NCBI GenBank assembly: GCA_024345305.1 | Contig: BRON01000001.1 | Location: 2,170,001 to 2,234,000 of the forward strand | DNA from: Mrakia gelida | Taxonomy: Eukaryota; Basidiomycota; Tremellomycetes; Cystofilobasidiales; Mrakiaceae | Direction: 5' to 3' | Length of the DNA: 64,000 bases | Translations under genes and position numbers: made by a program | The notes under the pieces: model-generated | Databases searched by the model: none | What the model was told of the DNA's origin: nothing | Seen by the model: only the letters and a program-made list of their open reading frames with translations | In this document: positions 43,039-55,391 of the stretch, in pieces | How the letters are laid out: every line of letters starts with the position of its first letter | Position numbering within the stretch: the first letter of the stretch is position 1

Positions 43039-45209
43039 TTACTTCGACGATCCTGACACGGAGATGGCACAGGTATTGTTGTAGACTTGTCCAGCCTCCA
43101 AGAGTCCGTCGAAGGCTCCCTTTCCGAGAGAAGCAGCGAGCTTAGGGACGACGAAGGTGTCGTAGGGGGCGTGGAACTCTGTGAGAGGAAAGGAAAGGGA
43201 AACGACGCGTCAGTTCTCGTTTCGAACGAGCACCTTATCGGCGAGAAGGAACGACGCACCGAGGAAAGCAGCGTCTGTGAGGTAATAGTGAAGAAATGAT
43301 ATTGATGGGTCAGGGACTCGATAAAGGAGAAGGAGCGACGAGACGAGACGAGACTCACAGTCAGATCTATAGACGGATGACCCGTCGGATTTTCCCCCGT
43401 GGATCTTCTTCCTGTCAAGTCCCTCTCCTCCGTTGGCGCTCCAGAATTGAACTCCGAGCTGGTTGGAAGTGAAGTTGATAGCGACTCCACTCTTCTTGGA
43501 CGCAAGAGTAGCGAGAGGAGAAGGAGGAGATCTGTACGGGACGAAGCGAACGAAACCGAGTCAGTTTGAGAATGAAAAGACGCTGAAAGGAGAGGGAGAC
43601 GTACGATGGCTTGAGAAGGGAAGTGATGAAGTCTGCGGTAGATGACTTGAGATCGACGGCGAGGAAGACGCTTGGGTTGGCGGGAGTGTCGCTGAAAGAG
43701 GAAGAACGACGCGTCGAAAAGAAAGCTGGTCAGCTTCATCGTTCTGATATCTAGTACGGGAGAGAGATTGAGAGATCATCGGCTTACACCTTAGGGTCCA
43801 AAAGGTAGAAGTTGTCGTATCCTCCAGCGGGGTACTTGGATCCGATGGCCTTTCCTGAACGATGGTCGTGCGACGATCCGTCTGGGATGGGGAGGAGGTT
43901 ACCGGTAGGGATACCACCTTCGCACTCGAGAAGTTTAGAGGACTGAGTAATACCGAAGGGGGCGAAGGTCAGTACGAAGACGAACAAATCCAGAGCCATC
44001 GAGACGGCGAAAGGAAGACGAGACGAGACGACGCGACGCGAACGACTTACCTTGATCGTCAGGTTCTGCTCCAGGATGGTCGTCGACTCGGCGGTTACCC
44101 CAGCGGGGGTATCTTCGACGTTGAATCCCCAATGCTGCATGGCGAGAGAGTACAAGTCAGCTCCCGATTCAAAGGAAAGACGCGACGCGGCGAAAAGATC
44201 AGCTCACCTGAGTGATGTTGATGGGTGTTTCCATTCCTCCCTTCTGCAAGGCAGCTCGATAGATGACAAGGACAGTTCCACCAGGAACATTCTCCTCTCC
44301 GGGTCGCTTGACGACGGCCATGAGGACTTCGAGCTTGAGCTCTCCAGGGAAACCTCCGTCGCCGTCCTTCGAGATCAAAGTGAAGAGCTGGGACTGGGGA
44401 GAGGGAAGCGAAGTTTGGATCGCTTTCTTCTCGGAGGGAGTGAAGAGAGTCGAGGCTGAGACGTTGATGAGATCCCATTGCTAAAGAAAGGGTTCGAGAA
44501 AGAGAAGAGTCAGCATGGGGAGAGAGGGAAGCGAGACAAAGGAAGGGAGGGAGGGAGCTGAACGCGAGCTCACCCTTTGATCGTAACCAGAAGGACCAGA
44601 GTGAAGGGAGGTTCCAGGAGCTCCGGGAGGGAAGACTACAGGAGTAGCGATGAGTCCTGAAGGAAGGGTGAGAGCCTTGGCTGGGAGTCGGTTGCAGTAT
44701 CGACCGACTGAGGAGAAAGGGAAAGAGGGAGGGAGGAGATGGTGAGCTCGACCGTTCTTCTTCGACCCGTCTTCGACCGCTGCTTCTTGTTCGATGAAGA
44801 GACTTCAACGTACCAACGCAACCTTGGAACTAGAGGATAGGCAATAGGTAGAGCGAGAAGATGCATCGAAGTCAGCAAAACTGAGCTCGAAGATTGAGAT
44901 GGGTTCTCGAACTCGACGTTCCATCGTCTGCCCTCCGTCTCTCGAAGATGAAACCCACAACTCACAGCTTTGACTCCGGTAAAAGTCTCGGGGGAAGGAA
45001 TAAGATCGTGAGTCTTCCCTCCCTCGACGAAGAGGAGCTTGTTGATGTGGACTGCAACGAAGGGGAAGCGAAGGAGATGGTCAGCGGAGAAACTCCAAAT
45101 TCATTCTCGACACGTCGTTCGACTCACGTCCTTTCTTGGTGACGGAAACCTTGAGGGATCCATCAGGGAGAGAGAGGATAGTGGCGGAGAGATCTTCGGG
45201 GGCAGTCAT
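43039..45209 (-). CDS. Aldose 1-epimerase (galactose mutarotase) family protein
   Basis: Start ATG 45207-45209, stop TAA 43039-43041, about nine introns. The product begins SATILSLPDGSLKVSVTKKG and contains VGRYCNRLPAKALTLPSG, equivalent to the GRYANRI block of mutarotases. It also contains DGDGGFPGELKLEVLMAVVK, which matches the DGEEGYPGxLxVxVxY block. HWGFNVEDTPAGV replaces the HPYFNL block, and the C-terminal part carries SSVYRSD and CAISVSG. Family enzymes interconvert alpha and beta anomers of aldoses; related fungal members act on hexose-6-phosphates. The proposed catalytic His is in HWGFN and the Glu near the C-terminus was not pinned down. No signal peptide is evident, so it is probably cytosolic. 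Confidence 0.8.
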
Positions 45210-45853
45210 TGTTAGCTGGTAGAGATTTGGTGTTGTGGTTGGGTGATGAAAGAAGAAAAGAAGCGATGGGGAGGAAGAGATGAAGAAGAGCTCGATTGGG
45301 GGGACGGTCCGTGTTTTGGAAGGTCGTGTTTCTTCTCCTTCCTCACCATCCGTAATACGATGTTCTCGGGAAGAAAGGCGGTAGTTCTGAATGATTACTT
45401 ACCTTCTCGTTGGAGGAGCGAATCAGACCGCGAGGGAGACATTCCGACGAAGAAGGGAAGAAAGTGCGAGCCGCCGTCGACGCGAGTTCTGCGGCGATCT
45501 CGACGCTTCTTTGCAGCAGTTTGAGGACTTGGATGCTCCCTGAGGAACGAAGCCCAAAGCTGTCAGCTACCCTACATGACGCTGGGTCGAAGGAAGGGAC
45601 TCACGAAGACGAAATGAACGACGCTGGCGTCGAACTCGGATCTCCATCGCCATCTTCTCGAGAACCTCCCGTCTTCCATACCCCTTCCCCCACTAGTCCT
45701 GCTCGTCATGAAAGGCCATGGAACTTTGAAGAAGCAGTCTAGATAGGATGAGAAAACAAACCGAGCTCGGCGAAACCAGCAAAAGAAAACAATCCGAAGG
45801 GGATGTTGCGACAAGACGCGAACGGCCGCTGAAGCCTCGAGACCGCAGCGGAC
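45210..45853. other. Promoter side of the epimerase gene
   Basis: A TTACCT element near 45400 (a donor on the minus strand) suggests that the epimerase transcript has a spliced 5' untranslated exon here. The left end of the next gene begins at 45854. No separate gene is supported. Confidence 0.4.
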
Positions 45854-48125
45854 CTAGCTCGGATCTGCAGCGGCAACCATCCTGTAAATTCCACCGTTCC
45901 AATCCTGAGACGAGGAAGAGAAGAAGGGGAAGGTCAGCTCCGAGACAAAGGAAAGGAGACGCGCGCTCGCGCGTGCGACTCGTCTCGACGAGAAAAGAAG
46001 ATGTGCACGGACCTGAGTGCGAAGACCCGCAAGGAGAGACACTGATATTGAGTGCAGAGGAAGGAGAGCGGAAGTCAGTGATTGAAAGAGGTCACGAGCA
46101 CGAATGTGAAAGGGAGGTGAACGAGGGAAGAGGAGGAGCGAAGAACGAACTGGTCGATTCCGCAGTGCCGAGAAAGTGAGTCCCTTGTGCGAGTAAGACC
46201 GTCTCGATGAGAAGTAGGTACCTGAGAGAGAGAGGGAAGTGATCAGTTTCGAGTCAACACGAGGGAAGGGTTGAAGAACCAAACGCGTCGAAAAGAACTC
46301 ACCACCCTCCCAGCGACTTCATCAACTTGGAGTTCTCGATCCCATTCACGTCGAAGGTACTCCTCCATCCTCTAGATCGAAGCTCGGAGTAGAAGGATGG
46401 GTCCGTCTCGTCGGAAATGACCAAAACCTCAACGGGGAAAGGAGGACGAGTCGACGCGTCTCCCTGCTTCTCGTACTCTCGCTTCATCTTGGCGAGGCCG
46501 AAGGCGAACTGAGCGGTAGTGAAGCATGGGTTATCGTCCTTGCACTGCCAGTCGAAGTCGCCGTGGCTGCAAGGAAGAAGGAAGGGACGAGGTTGAGGGG
46601 AATAGAACGGGATCGACGAGGGATGCAGACGGATAGGACTTACCGAACGTGGAAGACGACGAACTGGAAGAGGAAGAAGGAGACGAATCAGGTTTGGATA
46701 TCCAGATCTATGCTTAGAAAGGCCAAGCACTCACCGGCGGCATCTCTTCCCCCTTCGAAACACCAAAGATCTTCCTCAGCAGAACCTGAGCCTCGTCGAG
46801 GAGAGGCTGCGAGAAGCGTAGCTTCTTCCCTACATGTTTCCATCCTCCTAGACCCTTCTTGTACTCTCCTTGAGAGTGGGTTCCTCCGTTCGTTCCGTGG
46901 TAGAGCCATTCGGCGCAGGCGAACTTCTCGTTTGGGACGAGCGTCGTCGGAGGGAGAGTCGCGACGAGATCGTGATAGAATGGAGAGTTTGGGAGAAGGT
47001 AGGGTATGAAGGCGGCCCAGGAGAGGGATAGTCGTGGTGAAACGGGGTTGGTATCTCCTGGGTGAGGCGTATAGACGGGGTCTGGGAGGCAAAGTGAGGA
47101 GGAGGGAGGAGAGGGAGAACGGCGAAGTCGAGGTCAGCGAATCGTTCATGAGCTCCTCTCTCTCCACTTTCCTTCACATCCCATCATCTGCACTCGCAGG
47201 CAGATATGCACAGGCATCTAGAGTCGCCTTTCGTCCACCTTAGCGAAGCTCGAGCATGGTAACAAGGACTCACTGAGTTTGGCGAAGCTCAACGACCAGT
47301 CCTCGGTGAATTCCCCTCCGCCCCAACACCCAACCGAAGGCCAATTTGGATCCGTATCCTTCGAGGGATCAGTCAATCCGGTGATGTCCTCCCATTCCAT
47401 GATCCCAGACTGTTGAATCGGCAGAGAGTCGGCTTGGAAACGAGGGAGGTCAAAGACCGAGGAGAAGCGCAAGGGCGCGAGGTCTTCGAATTCGTCGAGC
47501 TGCCAGTTGGAGTAGAAGGGAGGGAGGATGGGCGCTCGTTGGGTGAGGATGGAAAGGTAGATGACTGTGGAGGTGCAAGTGCCGGGGAAGAGAGAGAGGG
47601 AAGAAAGGAGAAAGGGAGTGAGCTTGAGGTTTCGAGGGAAGGAAGGAGGGAGAGGTGAGCTCGAACGACGAACGATTGAAGACCGATATGACCTGTTTGA
47701 CCACAAATGATTAGATCAAGTCGTGTAGAGACAAGATAGAGGTGTACTGACCTGATTCGTGAAACCTGAATCCCTTCCAGGGCTGGCGGTGAGGTAGAAA
47801 ACCGAAGGATTGAGCCGGTCTGCGAGCGAAGGAGGGAAAGGGCGGAGGCGGGCGAGACAAGAAAGTAGAAGACAAGGCAAGGGTTCAGCATTTCGTTTCT
47901 AGCAGCTCACGAGATGGTAGTTCAGTGTACCCAAGCGAGGTGGAAAAGCTACTCACCCAGCGAAGGATCACCCAGTTTGCCTCGAAGAAGAGGAGTTCCT
48001 CCCGCTTGAACGAGAGCTCGTTTGGATGAAGTCCATGCCGAGCTCGAGTTCGAAGGGTCCGAGAGATAGAAGATGAAGCCGAGGAGACAAAGAGCGAGGA
48101 CCAGACGAAGAGGTCGACGAGCCAT
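45854..48125 (-). CDS. O-fucosyltransferase-like type II membrane protein (second of two)
   Basis: Start ATG 48123-48125, stop TAG 45854-45856, about nine introns. The N-terminus is MARRPLRLVLALCLLGFIFY, a signal anchor, then a Ser-rich stem (DPSNSSSAWTSSKRAL). Lumenal exons carry GIMEWEDITGLTDPSKD and the stretch CAEWLYHGTNGGTHSQGEYK. The nucleotide-sugar-binding signature is FVVFHVRHGDFDWQC, matching the HVRxGDF pattern. The family C-terminal blocks follow: VLVISDETDPSFYSELRSRG, YLLLIETVLLAQGTHFLGTA and DWNGGIYRM. The layout is the same as the gene at 3019-5625 but the sequence differs widely, so the two are distant paralogues. Golgi location is expected; donor and acceptor are unknown. Confidence 0.75.
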
Positions 48126-48811
48126 CTTTGATCCTCGAGAGGTGGAAGGGAAGGGAGAAAGGGGAAGGAAGGAAGGAAGGAGGAGGAGGAGGGGGTTGGG
48201 ATTCGCGAGCTGGAACGGCGGTGATCGAGGTCTCGCGTTCTCGTGGCTTTTCAAGCGTGAACCAAAAAGGTTTTAAGAGGGGCCAGATGAACCTTGTGAC
48301 AAAAGCAAGGAGGTCTGCTGTAGAGTCTACCTGGCGACGGAGAGTATCATCGTCCCCGAGCCTGAGATCAGAGAGAAAAAGGTCGGGAAAGTCGCGTCGC
48401 GTCGCGGTTGAGCGAGGCGATCCTCTTCTCCTTCTCATCTCTACGTTCCCCAAGCGATCCAGCTCGGACTGGTTCAACGGATAAAATTATTAGCCGTGTC
48501 TATGAGCAAGATGTGTATACGACCGAGGTGAGAAAAGAGCAAGAACAACGAAGAGAATCTAAAGCGAGGAAACAACGAGAAGGAAGAAGACGACGAGATG
48601 CTGGAGAGAGATAGTCCGATAGTGAGATGCAAGGGGGGAGATAGAGAGTCTAGATAGCAGAGATACAGTAGAGTGAGAGATGAAACGAAGCAAAGGGAAA
48701 CGGCGTAAAGAGGGAAGGAAAGGACCAGCGCGAAGCGGAGGGACGAGACTCTACGAGAAGGAGAAGAAGAGAGGACGAAGATAGATACACGAGAGAGACG
48801 TGAACAAAAAC
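48126..48811. other. Intergenic region between the second O-FucT and the chitin synthase
   Basis: This contains the promoter of the second O-fucosyltransferase-like gene and the 3' flank of the chitin synthase gene (both minus). It is purine-rich (GAAGG runs near 48165) with no supported gene. Confidence 0.4.
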
Positions 48812-51800
48812 TTACTGCTGAGATCTATCAAACGTCGCGTAACCTGCTGGGCTTGAGGGATGGGAGAAAGGAATCGACGATCCTCCTGGCCGAGTCGAGA
48901 CGGGCGACGTTGCTCCTCCGAGGTTCGAGCTCGTCCTCCTGTGGGCGTTCCGAGCGACTCTCCTGACTCTCTCCTCCGTCGGCTGAGGAGGAAGGAACCC
49001 ATGGTCGACGAGCGAGACTCCACCCCCATGACTCAACCGCGACGACGATCCTCCTCGTCCTCCGTCGTTGTGATCCGACTCGATGGGAGATCTGAGAGCG
49101 ACGGTAGGCGAGTATCCGGTATCCAGTTCCGGGGAGTGTTCCTCTGAAGATCCATGGTAGGTTTGAGCGTAGCGATCCTCGAAGGGGCCAGAGGAGGTGG
49201 TTGAGTGAGTCGAGCTTCCGAACCCGGCTGTTGAGCTCGTTACCGACCGTTCCATTGGCTGAGGAGGATCTGAAGACGATGGAGTACCGAGGAGAGGGAC
49301 GTGATCTGCTCGTGAAGGGGCGGAGGAAGTGTTGAAGTTGGGTCCGTAGGAGGAGGAGTGGGTTTGGGAGTTGAAGGAAGGGGAAGGTCGACCATTTCCG
49401 AACATCGGACCTTCGGAGGAGCCGTCGAAGTAGGTGTCCTCGGTTGAAGCCATCGACTGGAGCGATGAAGAAGGAGAGATCGCATCAGGTTCGGAATAAG
49501 AAGAGTCATCGAGAAGGAGAGAAGAAAGAAGACCCGGCTCACGAATCGGTTGCCTGAGTCTCGACTCTGCGTCCCGCTCTTCCAGCGACGCTCCCTCTCA
49601 AACTCGGCCCATCGCTGGAGGAACAAAAGACAGAGGAAGAGCAGAAGTCAGCTCAGGTCGTGACGAGTCGAAAGGAACTGAAGAGCGACTCACCTTCATC
49701 ACAATCGAACTCGAGTCAAAGACTCCCTCCTTGTCCCCGTGTCCTCCCTCCTTCGCATCCCCTCCCTCGATCTTCCTCGTCTCTCCCCAGGAGAAGTCGT
49801 CGAACCTCCAGTACGAGTAGGCGGGCAGGACGAAGTTCCAGATCGGCAGCGAGAAGAGGTAGATCAACATCCATCCGACGTAGGCGATCTTCCTCGACGT
49901 GACGACGATGAGGAGAGCTGGAAGTCCGAGGATGAGAGCGAGGAGGATGAGAGAGAGGGTAGGAGTGGGTTGAGAGGGAATGCAGGCGATGATGATGATG
50001 TAGAGGGTGAAGGCGATGGCTGCTGGGAGGACGAGGGTTCCGACGAGCTCCATGAAGACGACAAACTGCATCGAGAGACAGAAGGTTCCGCAGAGGTCTT
50101 GGACGAAGAGGAGTTCGAAGAGGTTGTGGATGGTGGAGTCTGCGAGGGCAACGAAGAAGCAGTGTCAGAACAAGGAGATGAGACGAGGAGGAAGAGCGAG
50201 ATGAAGACTGACTGATCCATCGACGACGTTGGGAGAGCAGGATCCTGAAGGTGTCGGGAACGACGGTCTTGCAGACGGCTTGAGGGATGAAGACCATCTT
50301 TCTCTTCGGGAAGGTCTTGAGCAGGAGCGTCGAGAGGTATCGATCTTCTCCGAGGAGGAGGAGGTTCTCTGCAGTTCGACGTAGGGAGGACGAGGGTCAG
50401 CGGTTGAGCGGCGAGAATCACGAGAAGGCCAAGGGTGAAGCCGAACTCACTCTTGTGGAGGGTATCGACGATGTTCTCCGAGTAGTGCTCGATGATATCG
50501 GGGTTGGCGAGGATCGGAACCCAGTAGCCCGACTCTCCCTTCCGAGCTTTGATTCGGTACATCGAGAAACAACCAGGAAGACAGGTGACTCCTCCGAACA
50601 CGCTCTCGAAAGCCTTGGTCTGATGATGGGAGATGTAGTACTCGAAGACTGCGATGCGAGCGAAGGTGATAGCGAGAAGAAGTCAGAACGAGTCAAGTCG
50701 AGAGAGGTGAAGAGGAGAGACGCGTCGAAACTCACCCTGAATCATCGTCACCCACGTCTCACTCTTGTTCGCGATCTTCGTCTCTCCACACAGACCCATG
50801 ATGTTGGGATCGTTCCTCATCGCAGCCGACATCCTCGTCAACGAGTCCGGGAAGACCTTGGCTGCGAGAGCGAACACGAAGGCAAGAAAGCGAAACGACG
50901 GTCAGCTTCGGCTCTCGCTGCTCTCTCCTCACAGAGTTGACTCACTATCGGCATCTACGGCCAGCACTCCCTCGTATCGATCCGGAGAAACACCCGTAAC
51001 TCTGAGGCAAGAGAAAAGAGTGGAAGTCAGTTCTGAGAGCGAGAAAAGGACAAAAGAACCTCGAGAAGAAAGGGAAGGAGGAGGGCTGACCTCCAGAGGC
51101 AGTTGAAGAACTCGTACTCGAACGTGGTCATTCGCTCGTCGAACATGACCTTCTGGAGGAACGCCATGAGGATGAGCTGGGAGTCTCGCTTTCCTCGGTT
51201 TCCAGGCTTGGAGTCGTGAGCTTCGAGAGGGTTTCCGACCTTCGCGACGAGAAGCATCGGCACTCGTTGTTGTCTGTCGAACGCGAAGAAGGAAAGCAGT
51301 CAGTCAGGTCGAGCTCGAAGAACGCGAAGAGAAGAGAGAAGACTTGATAGCTCACTTGGAGGCCTCCACCGTATCGTCGTCGTAGTCGTAGAATCCGGCG
51401 TACACCTTGGCCATGTTGTGTCGCTTGTGTCCATCCGCGACGGCGACGTAGGAGTGCGCCTCGACCTCCTCGGCTGGGATGACGAGCTCCTTCATCATGC
51501 TGAGCACGATGTCTGGCGTCCTGAGCTTGGATCCTGATCCTCGAACCATTCCATCGGCGATGACGAGGATGACCTTGTGCGAGTTCGGGTAGTCGGTCGT
51601 CGCGAGTGAGTCGATGGTCGTTCGAAGTCCCTCCATCGATTCCGAGTAGGCTGTGACGAGGAGGACGTTGTGGAGGAGAGGGAAGTTGAAAGGTTCGTAG
51701 TCGGCTGGAGGTTGGGGGAGGACGTTGTGGAGGGGAAAGGGGCAGTGAGAGAGGAAGGGATCCGCGAACGAGTTGCGAGACGACGCGTCTCGACCGAAGG

Positions 51801-54720
51801 GGAGGGAGTTGGAGCTTCGAGAGTTTTGAAGACCTGGAGTGGGGGTGCCGGGAGGAGTGTTGTATTTTACTCCTAGAGGAGACGACGAGAGGAGTCCCTT
51901 GGTTCCGAAGGTGCTGCTGGATCGACTGAATCCTCCTCCGAACGTCGTCGACGGTCTCGACGAGGTCACCATCATCGACTCGGCTTTGCTGAACCTCGAC
52001 GTCGATGGGAGGAAAGCCAGTCCTCGGCTCTTGGCTCCTTTGCCTCCGTGAGCGACGTTGGGACGGTATCGGCTCGGTGCTGGTCGATAGATGTCGTCCG
52101 TCCAGCTCTCGATTGCTGCTGACCTCTCCATCCGCTGAGCGTAACTCTCCCCCTCGAACGATCCGAGCTTCCACGAGAGGAACCTGCCAAAACATCGACC
52201 CAGAGAGTCAGCCGAACGAAAGAAAGGAGGAACGGGGAGACAGGAGGAAGGAGGAGATCTCAACGAACCATCCGAAGGCAACGGCCATGGCGAACTTCGC
52301 TCCGACCACACCGATGATGAAGACGAGCGACACGTAGAGGACGACGTCCGACGCGAAGCAACCGAAGGACTTGGACGAGATGAATCCGACGGTAGCGATG
52401 TCCTGGAGACAGGCCATCTCCTTCTGGAATCCTCCTCGAGCGGCAGCCATGGAAAGATCGAGGCCTTGGTACGACGCGTTCTTGACCTTCATGTAGTCGT
52501 AGAGGACAGGCCAGGTCGTCTGCGAGGCTTGAAGCCACTGGAGGATGTCGAGATCGATGACATTCCTAGATGAGATCGAGTACGAAACAGTCAGCCAGAG
52601 CCGTGAGGTCGAGATCGAAGAAGGAGGAAGGTGAGAAACGGGAGCGAGGACGAACTCTCGATAGAGGACCAGGTTTCGATCCGGATTCGAGACGTTCGAG
52701 TACTCGTAGTAGACCAGCCCTCTTGAGTACTTCTTCGAAAGATCGCTCAGCTCGGTCCTCGATTCTGTAGAGATGTGGCAGGTGTGGTTGCTCGTGATTC
52801 CAGTGATGTTCGGCGAGGAGCCCGCCTGGTCTCGAACGTTGCCTGTTTTCACGCAAACCAAAACGAAAACGAGCATCAGCGCGTGCTCTTTCGCTTGCGC
52901 CAGCCCAACGAGCAAGAGTGCGGAGGAGGAAGAAGGAAGGAGAAGCTCGAGAACTCACAAGGGAGGTACCAAGCCATCGTCCCAGCCGTCGCGCTCGAGG
53001 GAGAGATTCCCGTATCGTTCGAGGGCTTGATGATCCCAAGGCAGTTCTTGTTGACGTTCTGGAAGAGAAAAGACGCGTCCCGTCCTCCAGCCATGTAGTC
53101 GGCCGTGAAGAGAGGGTTCTGGGTTCCGTTGAACTCTCCGCTCGAGGTAGAAGGATGGAACCAGTTTCCGAGGTCGTAGGTGAAACCGTTGATGATGAGC
53201 GTCGAGTCTTCGATGGTTCCAGCGAGGGTTCGAGCAGAGGCCGTTCCACAGACTGTGAGTGAATCAAAGAGACGAAAGTCGTGTCAGCAAAAGGCCAAAG
53301 AGACGCGTGCGCGAGCTCGACCTTTCGTTCCTCCCTCCCCCCTCACTCCCTCTCTTCACCAAACTCACCTGCTTGGGTGAAACCGAAAGTCAGGAAAGCG
53401 ACGAAAGCCATGATGACGAAGATGATCCCTATGATTCCCATCTTCTCTCTCCAGGCTCGTTGGGCCTCTCGAGTTTTGGTACCTGAGGCGAGCGAGACGA
53501 GAGGGGAGTCAGCGACGAGAGCGATCTTTAGAGGTAGCAGTACAAGCTCAGCCTCTCAGAAGAGGCTCGGGCTCATTCTATTGAGAGGAGATGAACCTCG
53601 CCGGCTTGAGGTTGAGGGAGGGAGGGGAAGGGAGGGAGTTGAGATCGAGAGCTCACCGAAGACTCCTCGCAAGACGAAGACAGGCACGAAGAAGGTGAGG
53701 AGATAGCAGTAGATCATCCAACCATCCACAGGTCCAGGAGCGATCCCACCCCAGAATCCTCGATCCTCAGGAAGCTTGTCCTTGTCCTTCTCCTTCCTCG
53801 AAGAGCTCGCTCTCGGTCGTCGACTGGACGATCCATCTCCGTTCTTCCGACGAAGAGTTGTGGCTCGTTTGAAGAGCGAGAGAGAGGACTCCTCAGGTTG
53901 ATCTTGTTCCCGACCGAGGACGGACTTTCCACGACGGAGAGGACCTCGAGAGGGAGCGGGGACGTGACCGGTAGCTGGATAGAGAGAGAGAGTTCGAAGG
54001 GAAGGAGAAGGAGGTGAGCTTTGCGATTGAGCACTCTTCGTCGAGAAGTCCTTCCCGTCCATGTTTCTTCCCCAAGATCGCACGAAACAGTTGACGAGGA
54101 CGAACCTGATGGGATGACTCCTACTCTCCCGATTCTACGAAACCCAGCAGAGCGGAACCCAGTCAGCAAGAGCACAAAGAAGAACGAAGCGGTGTTGAGC
54201 TCGACGTTTCCTTCCCTCCCGTCGTCTTCTCTTCTACTTTCCCTCCCTCCCCCACTCCCTCAGGAACGAGAAGCACTCACCCTTCCTCCTCCATCATCGC
54301 CGCATGCTGCCTGTAATGAAACAACCTGTCCCCCGGGTCATCCCTCGACCTCCCTGGTACAACCAAACTCTTCTTCCTCTTGAAATCCGTGCCTCCTCCT
54401 CCGTTCGGAGCGAACCCATACGGAAGCTGCTGACCGTCGGGGAGATCCGTGTATCCTCCTTCGAGACTCTGGTTGGTGTAGGCTGCTGAGGAGGAGGAGG
54501 GAGGTGGTTGAGGGTGGGAGGAGGAGCGTGGAGGGAGAGGCGAGTCGGTGAAGGAGACGTTGGGCTGAGGGAGGGGAGGACGTCCTCCTCGGCCGTTGCT
54601 AGGGTGGGAGGAGCCTTGGAGCGAGGAAGAGTAGTTGAGAGTGTTGGAAGGCGGAGGAGGTGGAGGGAGGTCGCGATCCTTGTCGTCGTTGTAGTAGTAG
54701 GGAGGTTGAGGAGGAGCCAT
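48812..54720 (-). CDS. Class IV chitin synthase (CHS3-like)
   Basis: Start ATG 54718-54720, stop TAA 48812-48814, roughly 17 introns. The N-terminal 250 residues are Pro/Ser/Arg-rich ([20 protein letters not shown]). The first membrane segments are [18 protein letters not shown] and [20 protein letters not shown] long extracytosolic loop contains [18 protein letters not shown] and several N-glycosylation sites. Cytosolic catalytic motifs include [68 protein letters not shown] and the product-binding QRRRW (50217-50231). Three or more C-terminal membrane helices follow, then a 200-residue Ser/Gly-rich tail. The order and the cysteine motif match CHS3-type class IV enzymes, which make most cell-wall chitin in yeasts. 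A myosin head is absent, which excludes class V. The tail is longer than in S. cerevisiae Chs3. Confidence 0.93.
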
Positions 54721-55391
54721 CGTCGAAATGGAAAGGGAGGGGGAAGGCGACGACGCGTCTCACGCTCTCGAGGTGACGTTCGTTCGAAGGAGGAACGAGG
54801 GCGGCAGGAGAAGAGGAACGTCCTCTTGGTTGGGCTATGAAGGTGAAATCTCCGAGGTCGTAGTTGCAGAAGAAGAAGAAGAGCGAAGAGAAGCAGTTTG
54901 AGATTTGGAAGAGTGAGAGGGAGAAATAGCAGATCGTTACCAAAACAAACGCAGTCGAGTTCAAGAAGGTCGCGGATGGTCTGACGTGACGTCGGGGTGT
55001 TTTCGTTTTGAGAGAGCAGTATCAGAAGACGCTGCTTGAGGAATAGTATAAGGAGTGAAGAGGTTGGAGGGTCAGCAAACCTGCACGAGGGGAGGTGACG
55101 AGGGAGAGGACGCGAGCTGAACCTAGCTTCGAAGCCGACGTCTGCCCTTCGATGGCCGCCGATGAGACCTATTTCAGCTCAAGACGCAAGATCCGATAAC
55201 GTGGTAAAGAGTTCACGCAGCCCTCTTCAGCCCGAGAGCGAGACGAAGGCGCGTCGGTCTGCTGCAAAGGACAGAGGCGAAACGAGCTCGAGAGCGAAGC
55301 ACGACGCGCGTCCGGCTTCTTCTTCTCCTTGCCTCCTGCTCCATCTCACAGACCGCTCGTAGAGACGTGGACATACAGTCAAAGATATACA
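54721..55391. other. Chitin synthase 5' region
   Basis: This lies between the chitin synthase start and the TXNDC9-like stop. The stretch 54760-54960 contains T/C-rich sequence that may be a spliced leader of the chitin synthase. A GACGCGTC lies near 54750. No other gene is supported. Confidence 0.4.
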
